Source: Myxococcales bacterium (GTDB taxonomy: Bacteria; Myxococcota; UBA796; SXON01). Taken from it: a stretch of 14,451 nt of DNA. The notes under the pieces are model-generated. The model ran no database searches, was not told the DNA's origin, and worked only from the letters and a program-made list of their open reading frames with translations. Both the position numbers and the translations under genes were made by a program. The stretch lies in assembly GCA_009692585.1 (NCBI GenBank), contig SHYX01000077.1:1-14451 (forward strand), written 5' to 3'. Of this stretch, positions 1 to 7,281 are shown piece by piece (position 1 is the first letter of the stretch; every line of letters starts with the position of its first letter).

Positions 1-441
1 GGTGGTTCTGGCGGTGGTGGCTCCTCCGGTGGCGGCGGCTCGTCTGGCGGTGGTTCTGGCGGTGGTGGCTCCTCCGGCGGTGGCGGCTCCTCCGGTGGCG
101 GCGGTGGCGGCTCCTCCGGTGGCGGCGGCGGTGGCGGCGGCGGCGGCGGCTCCTCGGGCGGTGGCGGCTCCTCCGGTGGCGGCGGTGGCGGCTCCTCGGG
201 CGGTGGCGGCTCCTCCGGTGGCGGCGGTGGTTCTGGCGGTGGCGGCTCCTCCGGTGGCGGCGGCGGCGGCTCCGGCGGCGGTTCTGGCGGTGGTGGCTCC
301 TCCGGCGGTGGCGGCGGCGGCTCCTCGGGCGGCGGCGGCGGTGGCTCCTCCGGTGGCGGTGGCGGCGGTGGCGGCGGCTCCTCGGGCGGTGGCGGCTCCT
401 CCGGTGGCGGTGGCGGCGGCTCCGGCGGCGGTTCTGGCGGC
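1..441 (+). repeat. GC-rich degenerate tandem repeat encoding (Gly)n-(Ser)1-2
   Basis: This is a run of GGC/GGT codons punctuated by TCC-TCC, TCC-TCG or single TCT/TCC pairs. The commonest spacing is 18 bases (SSGGGG), with variants giving 3 to 10 glycines between serines. All sites keep phase with the +1 frame. The array starts before the window. Length variation between strains by slippage is expected for such DNA, and assembly of this stretch may be unreliable. Confidence 0.8.
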
Positions 442-864
442 GCGATGGGGTCTCCGGGTTCCCCGCGCGGGTCGGCGAGCCCGGCGGACAAGGATGGCGG
501 CAGTGCGGAGGGAGGGCGCGAGGGCTCGGGTGCTACCTCCAGTCCCGCGGAGTCTGCCGGGCTCGCGGCGGATGCAGCGGGGGCGAAGCCCGGCGGCGTC
601 GATGCGCCCAACCTGGGGAGGGGCGAGCCCGAACCCCGGGGGACCGGGCGGGTGGACCCGACCGAGGGCCGCGGCCGGCTCGGTGAGGGCGGGGGCTCGC
701 CCACCCGGGAGTCGGGCCGGGCGTCGGAGGGTCCGCGTTGGGAGGAGCCAGACTTCGGGTTCGGGGGCACCAGCGCGGGCGCGGTCCGGTCGCCGTCGGT
801 GCCGTCGGTGCCGAAGATCGACATCCGGCTCCCCGAGGAGCTTGAACCCGACGAGACGGAGTAG
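1..864 (+). CDS. Gly/Ser-rich low-complexity protein, 5' end cut by the window
   Basis: Frame +1 is open from base 1 to the TAG at 862-864, giving 287 residues with no start inside the window. Residues 1-147 are almost only Gly and Ser, in units such as SSGGGG and GGGGS. Residues 148-287 are a Pro/Gly/Ala/Glu-rich, probably disordered tail that ends acidic (PEELEPDETE). There are no Cys residues, no membrane segment and no recognisable catalytic motif in the visible part. This frame was preferred over the equally open Ala/Val/Pro frame (+2) because Gly-Ser linkers are a known protein type and the stop falls 59 bases before the next gene. The missing N-terminal part could hold the functional domain, with this part acting as a linker or tail. 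The function is unknown. Confidence 0.6.
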   Translation, partial: GGSGGGGSSGGGGSSGGGSGGGGSSGGGGSSGGGGGGSSGGGGGGGGGGGSSGGGGSSGGGGGGSSGGGGSSGGGGGSGGGGSSGGGGGGSGGGSGGGGSSGGGGGGSSGGGGGGSSGGGGGGGGGSSGGGGSSGGGGGGSGGGSGGAMGSPGSPRGSASPADKDGGSAEGGREGSGATSSPAESAGLAADAAGAKPGGVDAPNLGRGEPEPRGTGRVDPTEGRGRLGEGGGSPTRESGRASEGPRWEEPDFGFGGTSAGAVRSPSVPSVPKIDIRLPEELEPDETE

Positions 865-923
865 CCGCGTGGCTCCCAACGGGGGAGCTGCGGTGAAGCG
901 GCGCGCACCCTTTCCCCCGTACC

Positions 924-1616
924 GTGATAGCCGAGCCCGTGGCACGCCCGTCCGACCCCCTCCTCAAGCTCCTCCGCGACGCCTTGTTGAAGCGCGGCCT
1001 CTCCACGATCGATCTGGCCTCCAAGGTTGGCATGGGCCGCGCGGAGCTCAAGAAAAGGCTCGCCGGCGGCGCGGACCTCACCATCGACCAGTTCTTGATC
1101 CTGGCGCAGGCCCTGGACCTTCAAAAACACGTCGTCGGCCTGGCCGGGCAGGAGTTCGCGGCTGAAGAAGAGGGTGCCGTCGCCGGGGACGAGTCCGTGT
1201 CGGCGGTCCATACCCTTCGGGCCAGCTCGGGTGATTCATCGACGCCGGGTCTGGACCCCTTCGAGAATCCCGCCCGCGAACTGGTGCGGGGCGGCTTCGG
1301 GTGGGAGCTCGACATGTTCTTGCAGTTCGACGTGGCGCTGCTGCAGGGCTCCGGAGTTCCGGAATCGGTGCTCCGGAAGTTTCCCGAGACGTTGCCCATC
1401 CGGCTCGAATCGCGCTGGCATCGGCACAACCGTCCGGATTTCGGGGACGATGCGCTGTCGGTGACCCTGTCCTTTGATTCGCTACTGGTGTGCAGCTTCC
1501 CCTGGGCCGCGCTGCGAACGGTCAGCTTCACCCTTCCGGTCGATACCAGCGCGCCGGTCACGCCGGAACCCGCGCCCAGCTCGCCGCGCCCGGTGCTGCG
1601 GCTCGTCAAGGAATGA
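924..1616 (+). CDS. sspB: XRE-like HTH protein fused to an SspB-like ClpXP adaptor domain
   Basis: The product has 230 residues. Residues about 13-67 look like a lambda-repressor/XRE-type helix-turn-helix: an LRDALLKRGLSTIDLASKVGM segment style, then an LTIDQFLILAQAL helix. Residues about 75-125 are an acidic linker. Residues about 128-203 match the pattern of alphaproteobacterial-type SspB: an MFLQFD strand, GVPESVLRKFPE, then ALSVTLSFDSLLVCSFPWAAL. In known SspB this fold binds the ssrA tag or other substrates and delivers them to ClpX. The last residues, RPVLRLVKE, closely resemble the ClpX-binding tail (XB motif) of SspB, which supports the assignment independently. The HTH is an addition to the usual SspB. 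The start is the GTG at 924; a GTG at 939 is an alternative, and neither has a clear ribosome site. The stop overlaps the next start. DNA binding is inferred. Confidence 0.72.
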   Translation: MIAEPVARPSDPLLKLLRDALLKRGLSTIDLASKVGMGRAELKKRLAGGADLTIDQFLILAQALDLQKHVVGLAGQEFAAEEEGAVAGDESVSAVHTLRASSGDSSTPGLDPFENPARELVRGGFGWELDMFLQFDVALLQGSGVPESVLRKFPETLPIRLESRWHRHNRPDFGDDALSVTLSFDSLLVCSFPWAALRTVSFTLPVDTSAPVTPEPAPSSPRPVLRLVKE

Positions 1617-2980
1617 CGCGCTCCGGGCGTGCCCCGGGCCTGGTTGTCACGGCGGTGCTCCTGGTGGCGCTTTCGGTCGCCGCTGGCCCGTGGTCCGCCA
1701 AGGCCCATGCGCCTCCGGTCGCGACCGGACCTGCGTTGGAGATGCCGGCGGCGGGCCCCACGCGCCAGCCGGTGTCGGGCTTGCAGCGATTCGCACTCGG
1801 AGTCAACGTTGGCCTCGCCGTGCCCGCGAAACGCCGGGCCCGGATGGACCGGGCCGCGGTCGACTCGGCGCTCGCAGAGGACGGCGCGCTCCTTCGCGGG
1901 CTCGGGGCGACCCTGGTGCGGGCGCAAAACTTCGGCTTCCCGAATGCGTCGTGCCTGGGTCTGGGGCGGGATGCCGAGGCGCTCGCGGACATGGACAGCT
2001 GGGTCAGGGCACTGGGAACCGACCTGGTTGGCCTCGGCAACGTCAGTCCGTGGCCGGTCGTTCAGACAGGGAGCTTCACGCGGGCCTATCTTCCGCGCGA
2101 CCTGCCCGCGTACGAGCGGTGCGTGCGAGGGCTCGTCGAGCGGTACGACGGCGATGGCGTCGAGGACATGCCGGGGTTGGCGGCGCCGATTCGCTACTGG
2201 GAAATCGACAACGAACCCGACCTGAAGAACAGCCTCGTCGCCCGCAACAGCGAGGTGGAGTACGAACCCGCGAGCTTCTGCACGCCCGAGGAATACGCCG
2301 CGATCATTCTGGCCTCCTCGCGGGCAATCCGTGCAGCAGCCCCCGACGCGCGCATCCTGGCGATGGGTCTTTTCCGCCCCCACGCCGAACAGGGCCAACG
2401 ATATGCCCGCGATGTGCTGGCGGTCGAGGGCGTGCCGGCGGCGTTCGACATCCTGTCCCTCCACACCTACCACGACGACGACGGCGAGCGGCTGGCTGCC
2501 GGCATCGGGGCGGTCTCGGCGATGGTGCCGGGGAAGCCGGTATGGGTCACCGAGACGAGCGTGACGACCGCAGGCGGCGAGGAGGTGCAGGCGCGCCGGG
2601 TGGCGGCGCTCGTCGCACGGGCGGCCGAGGCTGGTGCGGAAGCCCTTTTCTGGCACACCCTGGTCGACCCCCCGCAGCGTCGAGGCCCCGGGGACAGCCC
2701 GTTCTCGACCAACTCGCTCCTGGTCGCCCCCGTCACCGGTGGCCCGCCCGTCGACAAGCCTGCCGCCGCTGTCTACCGGCGTCTCGCGGCGCGCCTCGCG
2801 ATCGCTGACCTCCGTGGGGCCGAGCTCTCCGACGTCGGTGCGGTCCGGTTGCGCACCGGGGAGGTGCTCCTCTACGAGGGCGCCCGTAGCGCTCGTTCGG
2901 GCGGAGTCGACCTCGGGAGTGGGACTACGATTCCGCCCGGGGCGATGGCGACCGCGCCCGCGTGGTTGCACAGTCCTTGA
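1613..2980 (+). CDS. exported clan GH-A-like glycoside hydrolase
   Basis: The product has 455 residues. Its ATG at 1613 overlaps the preceding TGA (ATGA), and this start places a signal peptide at the N-terminus (basic MTRSGR, hydrophobic LVVTAVLLVALSVAAG, cleavage near AKA at about residue 31). The body reads as a TIM-barrel glycosidase. RYWEIDNEPD carries the Asn-Glu-Pro motif of the clan GH-A acid/base, here Glu201. KPVWVTETS carries a candidate nucleophile, Glu314, at the end of a later strand. Nearby motifs such as FDILSLHTYH and EALFWHTLVD fit barrel strands of GH39/GH5-like enzymes. The exact family and substrate cannot be told by eye. It is probably periplasmic or secreted. Translational coupling to the HTH-SspB gene suggests joint expression, and the GH31 gene follows after 83 bases. 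A longer upstream start at 1490 was rejected because it would run inside the preceding gene and bury the signal peptide. Confidence 0.78.
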   Translation: MTRSGRAPGLVVTAVLLVALSVAAGPWSAKAHAPPVATGPALEMPAAGPTRQPVSGLQRFALGVNVGLAVPAKRRARMDRAAVDSALAEDGALLRGLGATLVRAQNFGFPNASCLGLGRDAEALADMDSWVRALGTDLVGLGNVSPWPVVQTGSFTRAYLPRDLPAYERCVRGLVERYDGDGVEDMPGLAAPIRYWEIDNEPDLKNSLVARNSEVEYEPASFCTPEEYAAIILASSRAIRAAAPDARILAMGLFRPHAEQGQRYARDVLAVEGVPAAFDILSLHTYHDDDGERLAAGIGAVSAMVPGKPVWVTETSVTTAGGEEVQARRVAALVARAAEAGAEALFWHTLVDPPQRRGPGDSPFSTNSLLVAPVTGGPPVDKPAAAVYRRLAARLAIADLRGAELSDVGAVRLRTGEVLLYEGARSARSGGVDLGSGTTIPPGAMATAPAWLHSP

Positions 2981-3063
2981 CACGGAGAGGCGTGACGCGC
3001 ACGGGGAGCGTGCGTACCGTGTCCGCCAGGCGCATCTCGGTTTCCCCGGGATAACGGGCGGGC

Positions 3064-5319
3064 ATGGTCCTCCTCGGGCTCCTCAGCGGGTGTCTCGGCG
3101 CGATCCAGCTTGGCGACATCATCGTCACCGAACGGGAGGACGGTGGCCTCGACGTCACCCGGTTCGACGGCCAGCGCCTCGTAAGCGACCTTCGTTTCGC
3201 CGTCGGTCGCGGTGACGAAAGTTTCGAGTTCCAGGCGGGCAGTTACCGCGAGAGCGACGGGGCGACGCGCTGGGACGTGGTGCGCCTGGCGAACCGTCGG
3301 GGCGATGGGTTCTGGTCCTACGAACTCGTGGACGAGGGTGCCGGCGCGCTCGGTACGGTGACGATCTCGTCGACGGGGACGCGGTCGCTTCGGATCGACG
3401 TCGAGGCCAGCGAAGGCAATCGGGTGCGCTTCGACGCCGCGTGCACCGGGGACGACCACTTCGTCGGTGGCGGCGAGCACGCCTTCGATGTGGACCACGT
3501 GGGCGAGGCCTTCGGTCTCTGGGTGGGTGAGCCCGGAATCGGCAAGATCGAGACGGAGATTCCCGCGGATGCCTGGTACCTGACCGGGACCCGACACGCG
3601 TCGAGTTACCCCGACCCCTTCTTCATCCGGCCCGAGCCCGTCGGCGTGGTCGTGCACACCGACGCCCGGGTCGAGGTCGACCTCTGCACCGGGGATCGCT
3701 GGCGCCTGGACGGGTGGTCGCCGGTGGTCGCCTACACGGTGCTGGATGCGGACACCCCGCTGGCCCTGGTGCAGGCGCACGCGCTCGCGTCCGGTCCCAT
3801 TGCGTTGCCGCCCGATTGGGCCTTCGGCGCCTGGGCCGATGCGGTGCGTGGCGCGGATCGCGTGCGTGCGGTGGCCGCGGAGCTGCGGGCGGCCGGCGCG
3901 GCGGCGACCGTCATCTGGTCCGAGGACTGGCGTGGCGGCGAAGAGGGCGGCTTCGGGTACCACCCCGTACCGGAGTGGACCGTGGACGAGGTGTTGTACC
4001 CGGACCCCTCCGGCATCGACGCCGAACTCGAGGCGATGGGCTTCAAATGGCTGGCCTACTTCGCCCCGTTCCTGGTCGAGGGCACCGACGCCTGGACCGA
4101 AGCGATCGGGCACGCGGTCCAGACCGTCGATGCCGCGCCGTACACCTTCCTGGGACCCTCCTTCGAGACCACGACGACCGTCGATCTGACCGACGCCGAG
4201 GCGTACGCCTGGGTCGTGGGCAAGCTCGCGGCGTGCGCGGACATCGGCTTCGACGGGTGGATGGCCGACTACGCCGAGTGGTTGCCGACCGACGCGATCC
4301 TCGCCTCGGGCGCCGCCGAGGAGGATCACAACCGGTGGCCGATCCTGTGGCAGCAGGCGTCGGCGGACGCGCTCCAGGGTCGCGACGCGACGTTCTTCGC
4401 CCGGAGCGGCTGGACGGGTTCGCCTGCGGTGGCGCCGGTGCACTGGCCCGGGGATCAGCGAACCAGCTTCGACGCCGACGACGGCCTGCCCTCGGTGATC
4501 GCGCTCACGCTCGGCGGCAGCGTTGCCGGGGTGCCGTTCACCGGGTCGGACATCGCCGGGTACCAGTCCGTCGGCAACGACCCCAGCACCAAGGAGCTGT
4601 GGATGCGCTGGGCGGGGCTCGGCGCCTTCAGTCCGATCATGCGGACCCACCACGGAGCCTTCTCGGCCGAAGATTGGCAGTTCGACAGCGACACCGAGAC
4701 GCTGGCCACCTTCGCGTTCTACAGCCGGGTGCACGCCGGGCTTTTTCCCTACCTTCGCGGGCTGGCCGAAGAGGCCGTCAACCTGGGTACGCCGATGGTC
4801 CGGCCGATCTTCCTGCATCATCCGGCCCAAGACTGGGGCCGGATCGACGCGTGGCTCCTGGGACCGTCCCTGCTCGTCAGTCCCGTGATCGAGGCCGGCG
4901 CCACCTCCTGGGCGACCGACCTGCCGGCGGACGCCGAGTGGTTCGACTGGTGGAGCGGCGCGGCCGTCGGCAGCGGCACCGTGACCGCAGAGGTGCCCTG
5001 GGACCGCGTTCCCGTCTATGTTTCAGCGGGGGCGATCGTGCCGACGTTCGCGGATCCGCCTGACTCGCTGGTGGACGGACCGCTCGAGGGCTTGCGCACC
5101 CTCGCGGACGCGGACGGCCTGCGCACCGTCCAGGTGTACGCCGGACAGCCCGGTCGCTTCGAGGAGGCGGACGGGACGGTCTATACCACCGATGGTGTCG
5201 CGACGTCAGCCGGGGAGGCGACGGCCACCCTCACCAGCGGCACCCTCAGCGCCGGTGGGCTCGACCTCACGATCTCCGGCGAGACCAGTCGGGTGTACAC
5301 GCTCAAGGTGTGGCGCTGA
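3064..5319 (+). CDS. GH31 family alpha-glycosidase, probable lipoprotein
   Basis: The product has 751 residues. The N-terminal third is the beta-sandwich of GH31 (HFVGGGEHAFDVDHVGEAFG region), followed by the catalytic barrel. GWMADYAEWLPTD gives the expected nucleophile Asp402. HWPGDQRTSFDADDGLPS gives the acid/base Asp464. FTGSDIAGY and MRTHHG are further GH31 signatures. A C-terminal beta region (PVYVSAGAIVPTF and beyond) completes the fold. The nucleophile segment is closest in style to the YihQ-like subgroup that includes sulfoquinovosidases. However, the segment after the WSEDW strand (RGGEEGG) lacks the Gly-Ile-Arg seen in E. coli YihQ, so substrate is open. The start is the first possible ATG after an in-frame TAA at 3052. 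MVLLGLLSGC looks like a lipobox but is very short and has no basic residue. The gene converges on the pilin gene, 21 bases away. Confidence 0.85.
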   Translation: MVLLGLLSGCLGAIQLGDIIVTEREDGGLDVTRFDGQRLVSDLRFAVGRGDESFEFQAGSYRESDGATRWDVVRLANRRGDGFWSYELVDEGAGALGTVTISSTGTRSLRIDVEASEGNRVRFDAACTGDDHFVGGGEHAFDVDHVGEAFGLWVGEPGIGKIETEIPADAWYLTGTRHASSYPDPFFIRPEPVGVVVHTDARVEVDLCTGDRWRLDGWSPVVAYTVLDADTPLALVQAHALASGPIALPPDWAFGAWADAVRGADRVRAVAAELRAAGAAATVIWSEDWRGGEEGGFGYHPVPEWTVDEVLYPDPSGIDAELEAMGFKWLAYFAPFLVEGTDAWTEAIGHAVQTVDAAPYTFLGPSFETTTTVDLTDAEAYAWVVGKLAACADIGFDGWMADYAEWLPTDAILASGAAEEDHNRWPILWQQASADALQGRDATFFARSGWTGSPAVAPVHWPGDQRTSFDADDGLPSVIALTLGGSVAGVPFTGSDIAGYQSVGNDPSTKELWMRWAGLGAFSPIMRTHHGAFSAEDWQFDSDTETLATFAFYSRVHAGLFPYLRGLAEEAVNLGTPMVRPIFLHHPAQDWGRIDAWLLGPSLLVSPVIEAGATSWATDLPADAEWFDWWSGAAVGSGTVTAEVPWDRVPVYVSAGAIVPTFADPPDSLVDGPLEGLRTLADADGLRTVQVYAGQPGRFEEADGTVYTTDGVATSAGEATATLTSGTLSAGGLDLTISGETSRVYTLKVWR

Positions 5320-5340
5320 CGGGCGAACCGATCCGGTCGG

Positions 5341-5505
5341 CTACGGGGCCGGGTCCTCGGTCAGCGCGGTGAACACCTCGAACATCTGCTGCACCCCTTC
5401 CCTGAGCGTGCCGACCACGCCCGCGAGGACCATGGTCATCATGCTGGCGATCAGCGCGTACTCGATGGACGTAGTCCCGCGTTCATCATGGATAAGGTCG
5501 CGCAT
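5341..5505 (-). CDS. Flp-type (type IVb) pilin
   Basis: This is a 54-residue protein. A short cytoplasmic leader (MRDLIHDERG) is followed by TTSIEYALIA and a hydrophobic helix (MMTMVLAGVVG). The Gly before TTSIEY, with Glu at +5 and Tyr at +6, is the classic prepilin-peptidase site of Flp pilins, which are exported and assembled by Tad secretion machinery. Processing would leave a mature peptide of about 44 residues. GGAAG lies a few bases before the ATG as a good ribosome site. It is the last gene of the minus-strand run, about 70 bases after pip, and converges on the GH31 gene. No tad/cpa assembly or prepilin-peptidase gene is visible here, so the pilin is an orphan in this window. Confidence 0.85.
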   Translation of the reverse strand: MRDLIHDERGTTSIEYALIASMMTMVLAGVVGTLREGVQQMFEVFTALTEDPAP

Positions 5506-5576
5506 GTTTCTTCCGGTTCCGGGCCTTCATCGGCGCGCCGAGGTGGACCTGAAGGGATTTGGGGCCGTCGCCCGGC

Positions 5577-6527
5577 TCAGGGTCGCGCGAGGCTCCGCGC
5601 GAACCGGTCGGTCACCTCGACCAGGCGTTCGCTGATACCCGCTTCGAAGGCGCTGTGCCCCGCGTCGGCGATGACGTGCAGCTCCGCTTCGGGCCAGGCC
5701 CGGTGCAGGTCCCACGCCGAGCGCATGGGGCAGACGACGTCGTACCGACCCTGCACGATGGCGCCGGGAATGTGGCGGAGGCGGTGCGCGTCGGCGAGGA
5801 GCTGGTCGTCGCGCTCAAACCAGCAGCGGTGTTTGAAGTAGTGACACTCGATGCGCGCGAAGGCTTCGGCGAAGTGGCCATCGTCGTGACGCTGGACCAG
5901 CTCGGCGCTCACCAGGAGCTTGCTGGTACGGGCCTCCCAGACGCTCCACGCCCGCGCCGCGGCCATGCGAATCGCGGGGTCGTCGCTGGTGAGGCGACGG
6001 TAGTAGGCGCTGACGAGGTCACCGTGTTCCGCGCTGGGAATCGCCGCGAGGTAGTCCTCCCAGGCGTCGGGGAACAGCATGTCGCACCCCTTCTGGTAGA
6101 ACCAATCGATCTCGACGCGGCGCACCAGGAAGATGCCACGGAGCACCAGCGCCATGACCCGCTCGGGGTGCCGCTCGGCGTAGGCCAGCGCCAGGGTGGA
6201 GCCCCAACTGCCGCCGAAGACCAACCACTGGTTGATCCCTAGCTTCTCCCGGAGCCGCTCCATGTCGTCGACGAGGTGCCAGGTGGTGTTGTCGCGGAGC
6301 TCCGCGTGCGGCGTGGAGCGGCCGCACCCGCGCTGATCAAAGAGGATGATGCGGTAACGGGCGGGATCGAAGAACCGTCGATGCGCCGGCTCGGTGCCGC
6401 CGCCGGGCCCACCGTGCACGAACACCGCGGGAATGCCGGCGGGGTCGCCAGATTCTTCCCAGTAGAGGGTGTGGAGGTCTGAGACCGGGAGCGTGCCGCT
6501 GCGATTCGGTTCGATCAGGGGATGCAT
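5577..6527 (-). CDS. pip: proline iminopeptidase (S33 alpha/beta hydrolase)
   Basis: The product has 316 residues, the usual length for the family. This cytoplasmic enzyme releases N-terminal proline from peptides. HGGPGGG at residues 38-44 is the oxyanion-hole segment. FDQRGCGRS and NTTWHLVDDMERLRE are family signatures. GGSWGSTLALAYA contains the nucleophile Ser107. GRYDVVCP contains Asp263, and AGHSAFE contains His291, completing the triad. The ATG at 6527 is preceded by GAAGG and gives the expected MHPLIEPNRSG start. An ATG at 6554, overlapping the aat stop by one base and with GGAG upstream, would add nine residues and remains possible. The gene lies directly downstream of aat and is very likely co-transcribed with it. 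Confidence 0.95.
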   Translation of the reverse strand: MHPLIEPNRSGTLPVSDLHTLYWEESGDPAGIPAVFVHGGPGGGTEPAHRRFFDPARYRIILFDQRGCGRSTPHAELRDNTTWHLVDDMERLREKLGINQWLVFGGSWGSTLALAYAERHPERVMALVLRGIFLVRRVEIDWFYQKGCDMLFPDAWEDYLAAIPSAEHGDLVSAYYRRLTSDDPAIRMAAARAWSVWEARTSKLLVSAELVQRHDDGHFAEAFARIECHYFKHRCWFERDDQLLADAHRLRHIPGAIVQGRYDVVCPMRSAWDLHRAWPEAELHVIADAGHSAFEAGISERLVEVTDRFARSLARP

Positions 6528-6553
6528 GTGCCTTCGGCATAACGCCGGGGGCA

Positions 6554-7258
6554 TCACCGCTCCAGCGCCGGATCTCCCGGTTCGACGCGCCAGGGTCCGG
6601 CCCGGGTCGGTCGGGTCACCAGCTCGGCGAGGCGCGCGAGATAACGCTGCCGAGGCCACTCCTCGCCGCCGAAGCGGGCGATGTGTTCGGTGCGGACCTG
6701 GCTGTCCACGAGCTCGATGCCCCTGGCCGCCATCCAACGAACCAGCGCGACGAACGCCACCTTCGAGGCGTCGTCGACGTCGGAGAACATGCTCTCGCCG
6801 AAATAGACGTCACCCATCGAGACGCCGTACAGCCCGCCGACCAGTTTCCCCTCCTGCCAGGCCTCGGCGCTGTGAGCGAGGCCAAGCTCGTGCAGCCGCG
6901 TGTAGGCGGTGCGCATGTCCGCCGTGATCCAGGTTCCGCGTTGCCCAGGCCGGCGTTTGCGACCGCACCGCGCGATGACCTCGGCGAACGCGGTGTCGAA
7001 GCGGATCTCGAACGTTCTCCGAGCGATGATCTTCCCCAAGGACCGGGGCAGGTGCAACGCGGCCGGTTCGAGCACGAAGCGCGGATCCGGCGAATGCCAC
7101 CAGATCGGCTCCCCGTCGCTGTACCAGGGAAAGATCCCCTGTTGGTAACCGGCGATCAGCCGCTCGGGGCGCAGGTCTCCGCCGACGGCCAACAGGCCGG
7201 CTTCGGCATGCGCCGGCGGTGGAAACACGATCTCGTTGATGAGGCGGTAGACGGGCAC
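6554..7258 (-). CDS. aat: leucyl/phenylalanyl-tRNA-protein transferase
   Basis: The product has 234 residues, full length for Aat. It transfers Leu or Phe from charged tRNA to proteins with N-terminal Lys or Arg, creating N-degrons that ClpS delivers to ClpAP. Diagnostic motifs appear in order: GLLAVGGDL, GIFPWY, WWHSPDPR, RTFEIRFDTAF, GTWITADMRTAYTRLHELG, AHSAEAW, LVGGLYGVSMGDVYFGESMFS and ASKVAFVALV. The start is GTG at 7258, giving MPVYRLINEIVFPPP as expected for the family. The gene lies 23 bases after the HELCH-motif gene and abuts or overlaps pip, indicating an operon. The C-terminal tail after TRPTRAG is short and variable, as is common. Confidence 0.97.
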   Translation of the reverse strand: MPVYRLINEIVFPPPAHAEAGLLAVGGDLRPERLIAGYQQGIFPWYSDGEPIWWHSPDPRFVLEPAALHLPRSLGKIIARRTFEIRFDTAFAEVIARCGRKRRPGQRGTWITADMRTAYTRLHELGLAHSAEAWQEGKLVGGLYGVSMGDVYFGESMFSDVDDASKVAFVALVRWMAARGIELVDSQVRTEHIARFGGEEWPRQRYLARLAELVTRPTRAGPWRVEPGDPALER

Positions 7259-7281
7259 GCGGCGAAGCTACACACTCTGTC

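Noticed and set aside
2..1165. 387-codon open frame rich in Ala, Val and Pro
   Set aside because: It is the +1 shadow of the Gly-Ser repeat; GGC/TCC repeats read in this frame give GCG/CCT codons. It also runs into the HTH-SspB gene.
1121..2983. 620-codon antisense frame over the SspB-like and glycosidase genes
   Set aside because: Typical GC-rich shadow with Arg/Gly/Pro-rich composition and no motif; the plus strand carries clear catalytic motifs.
2872..4830. 652-codon antisense frame over the GH31 gene
   Set aside because: Shadow of GH31; the sense strand has the nucleophile and acid/base motifs and family length.
5320..5340. Terminator between the convergent GH31 and pilin genes
   Set aside because: Only a weak palindrome (ACCGATCCGGT) with a 4-bp stem and no T-tract is present.
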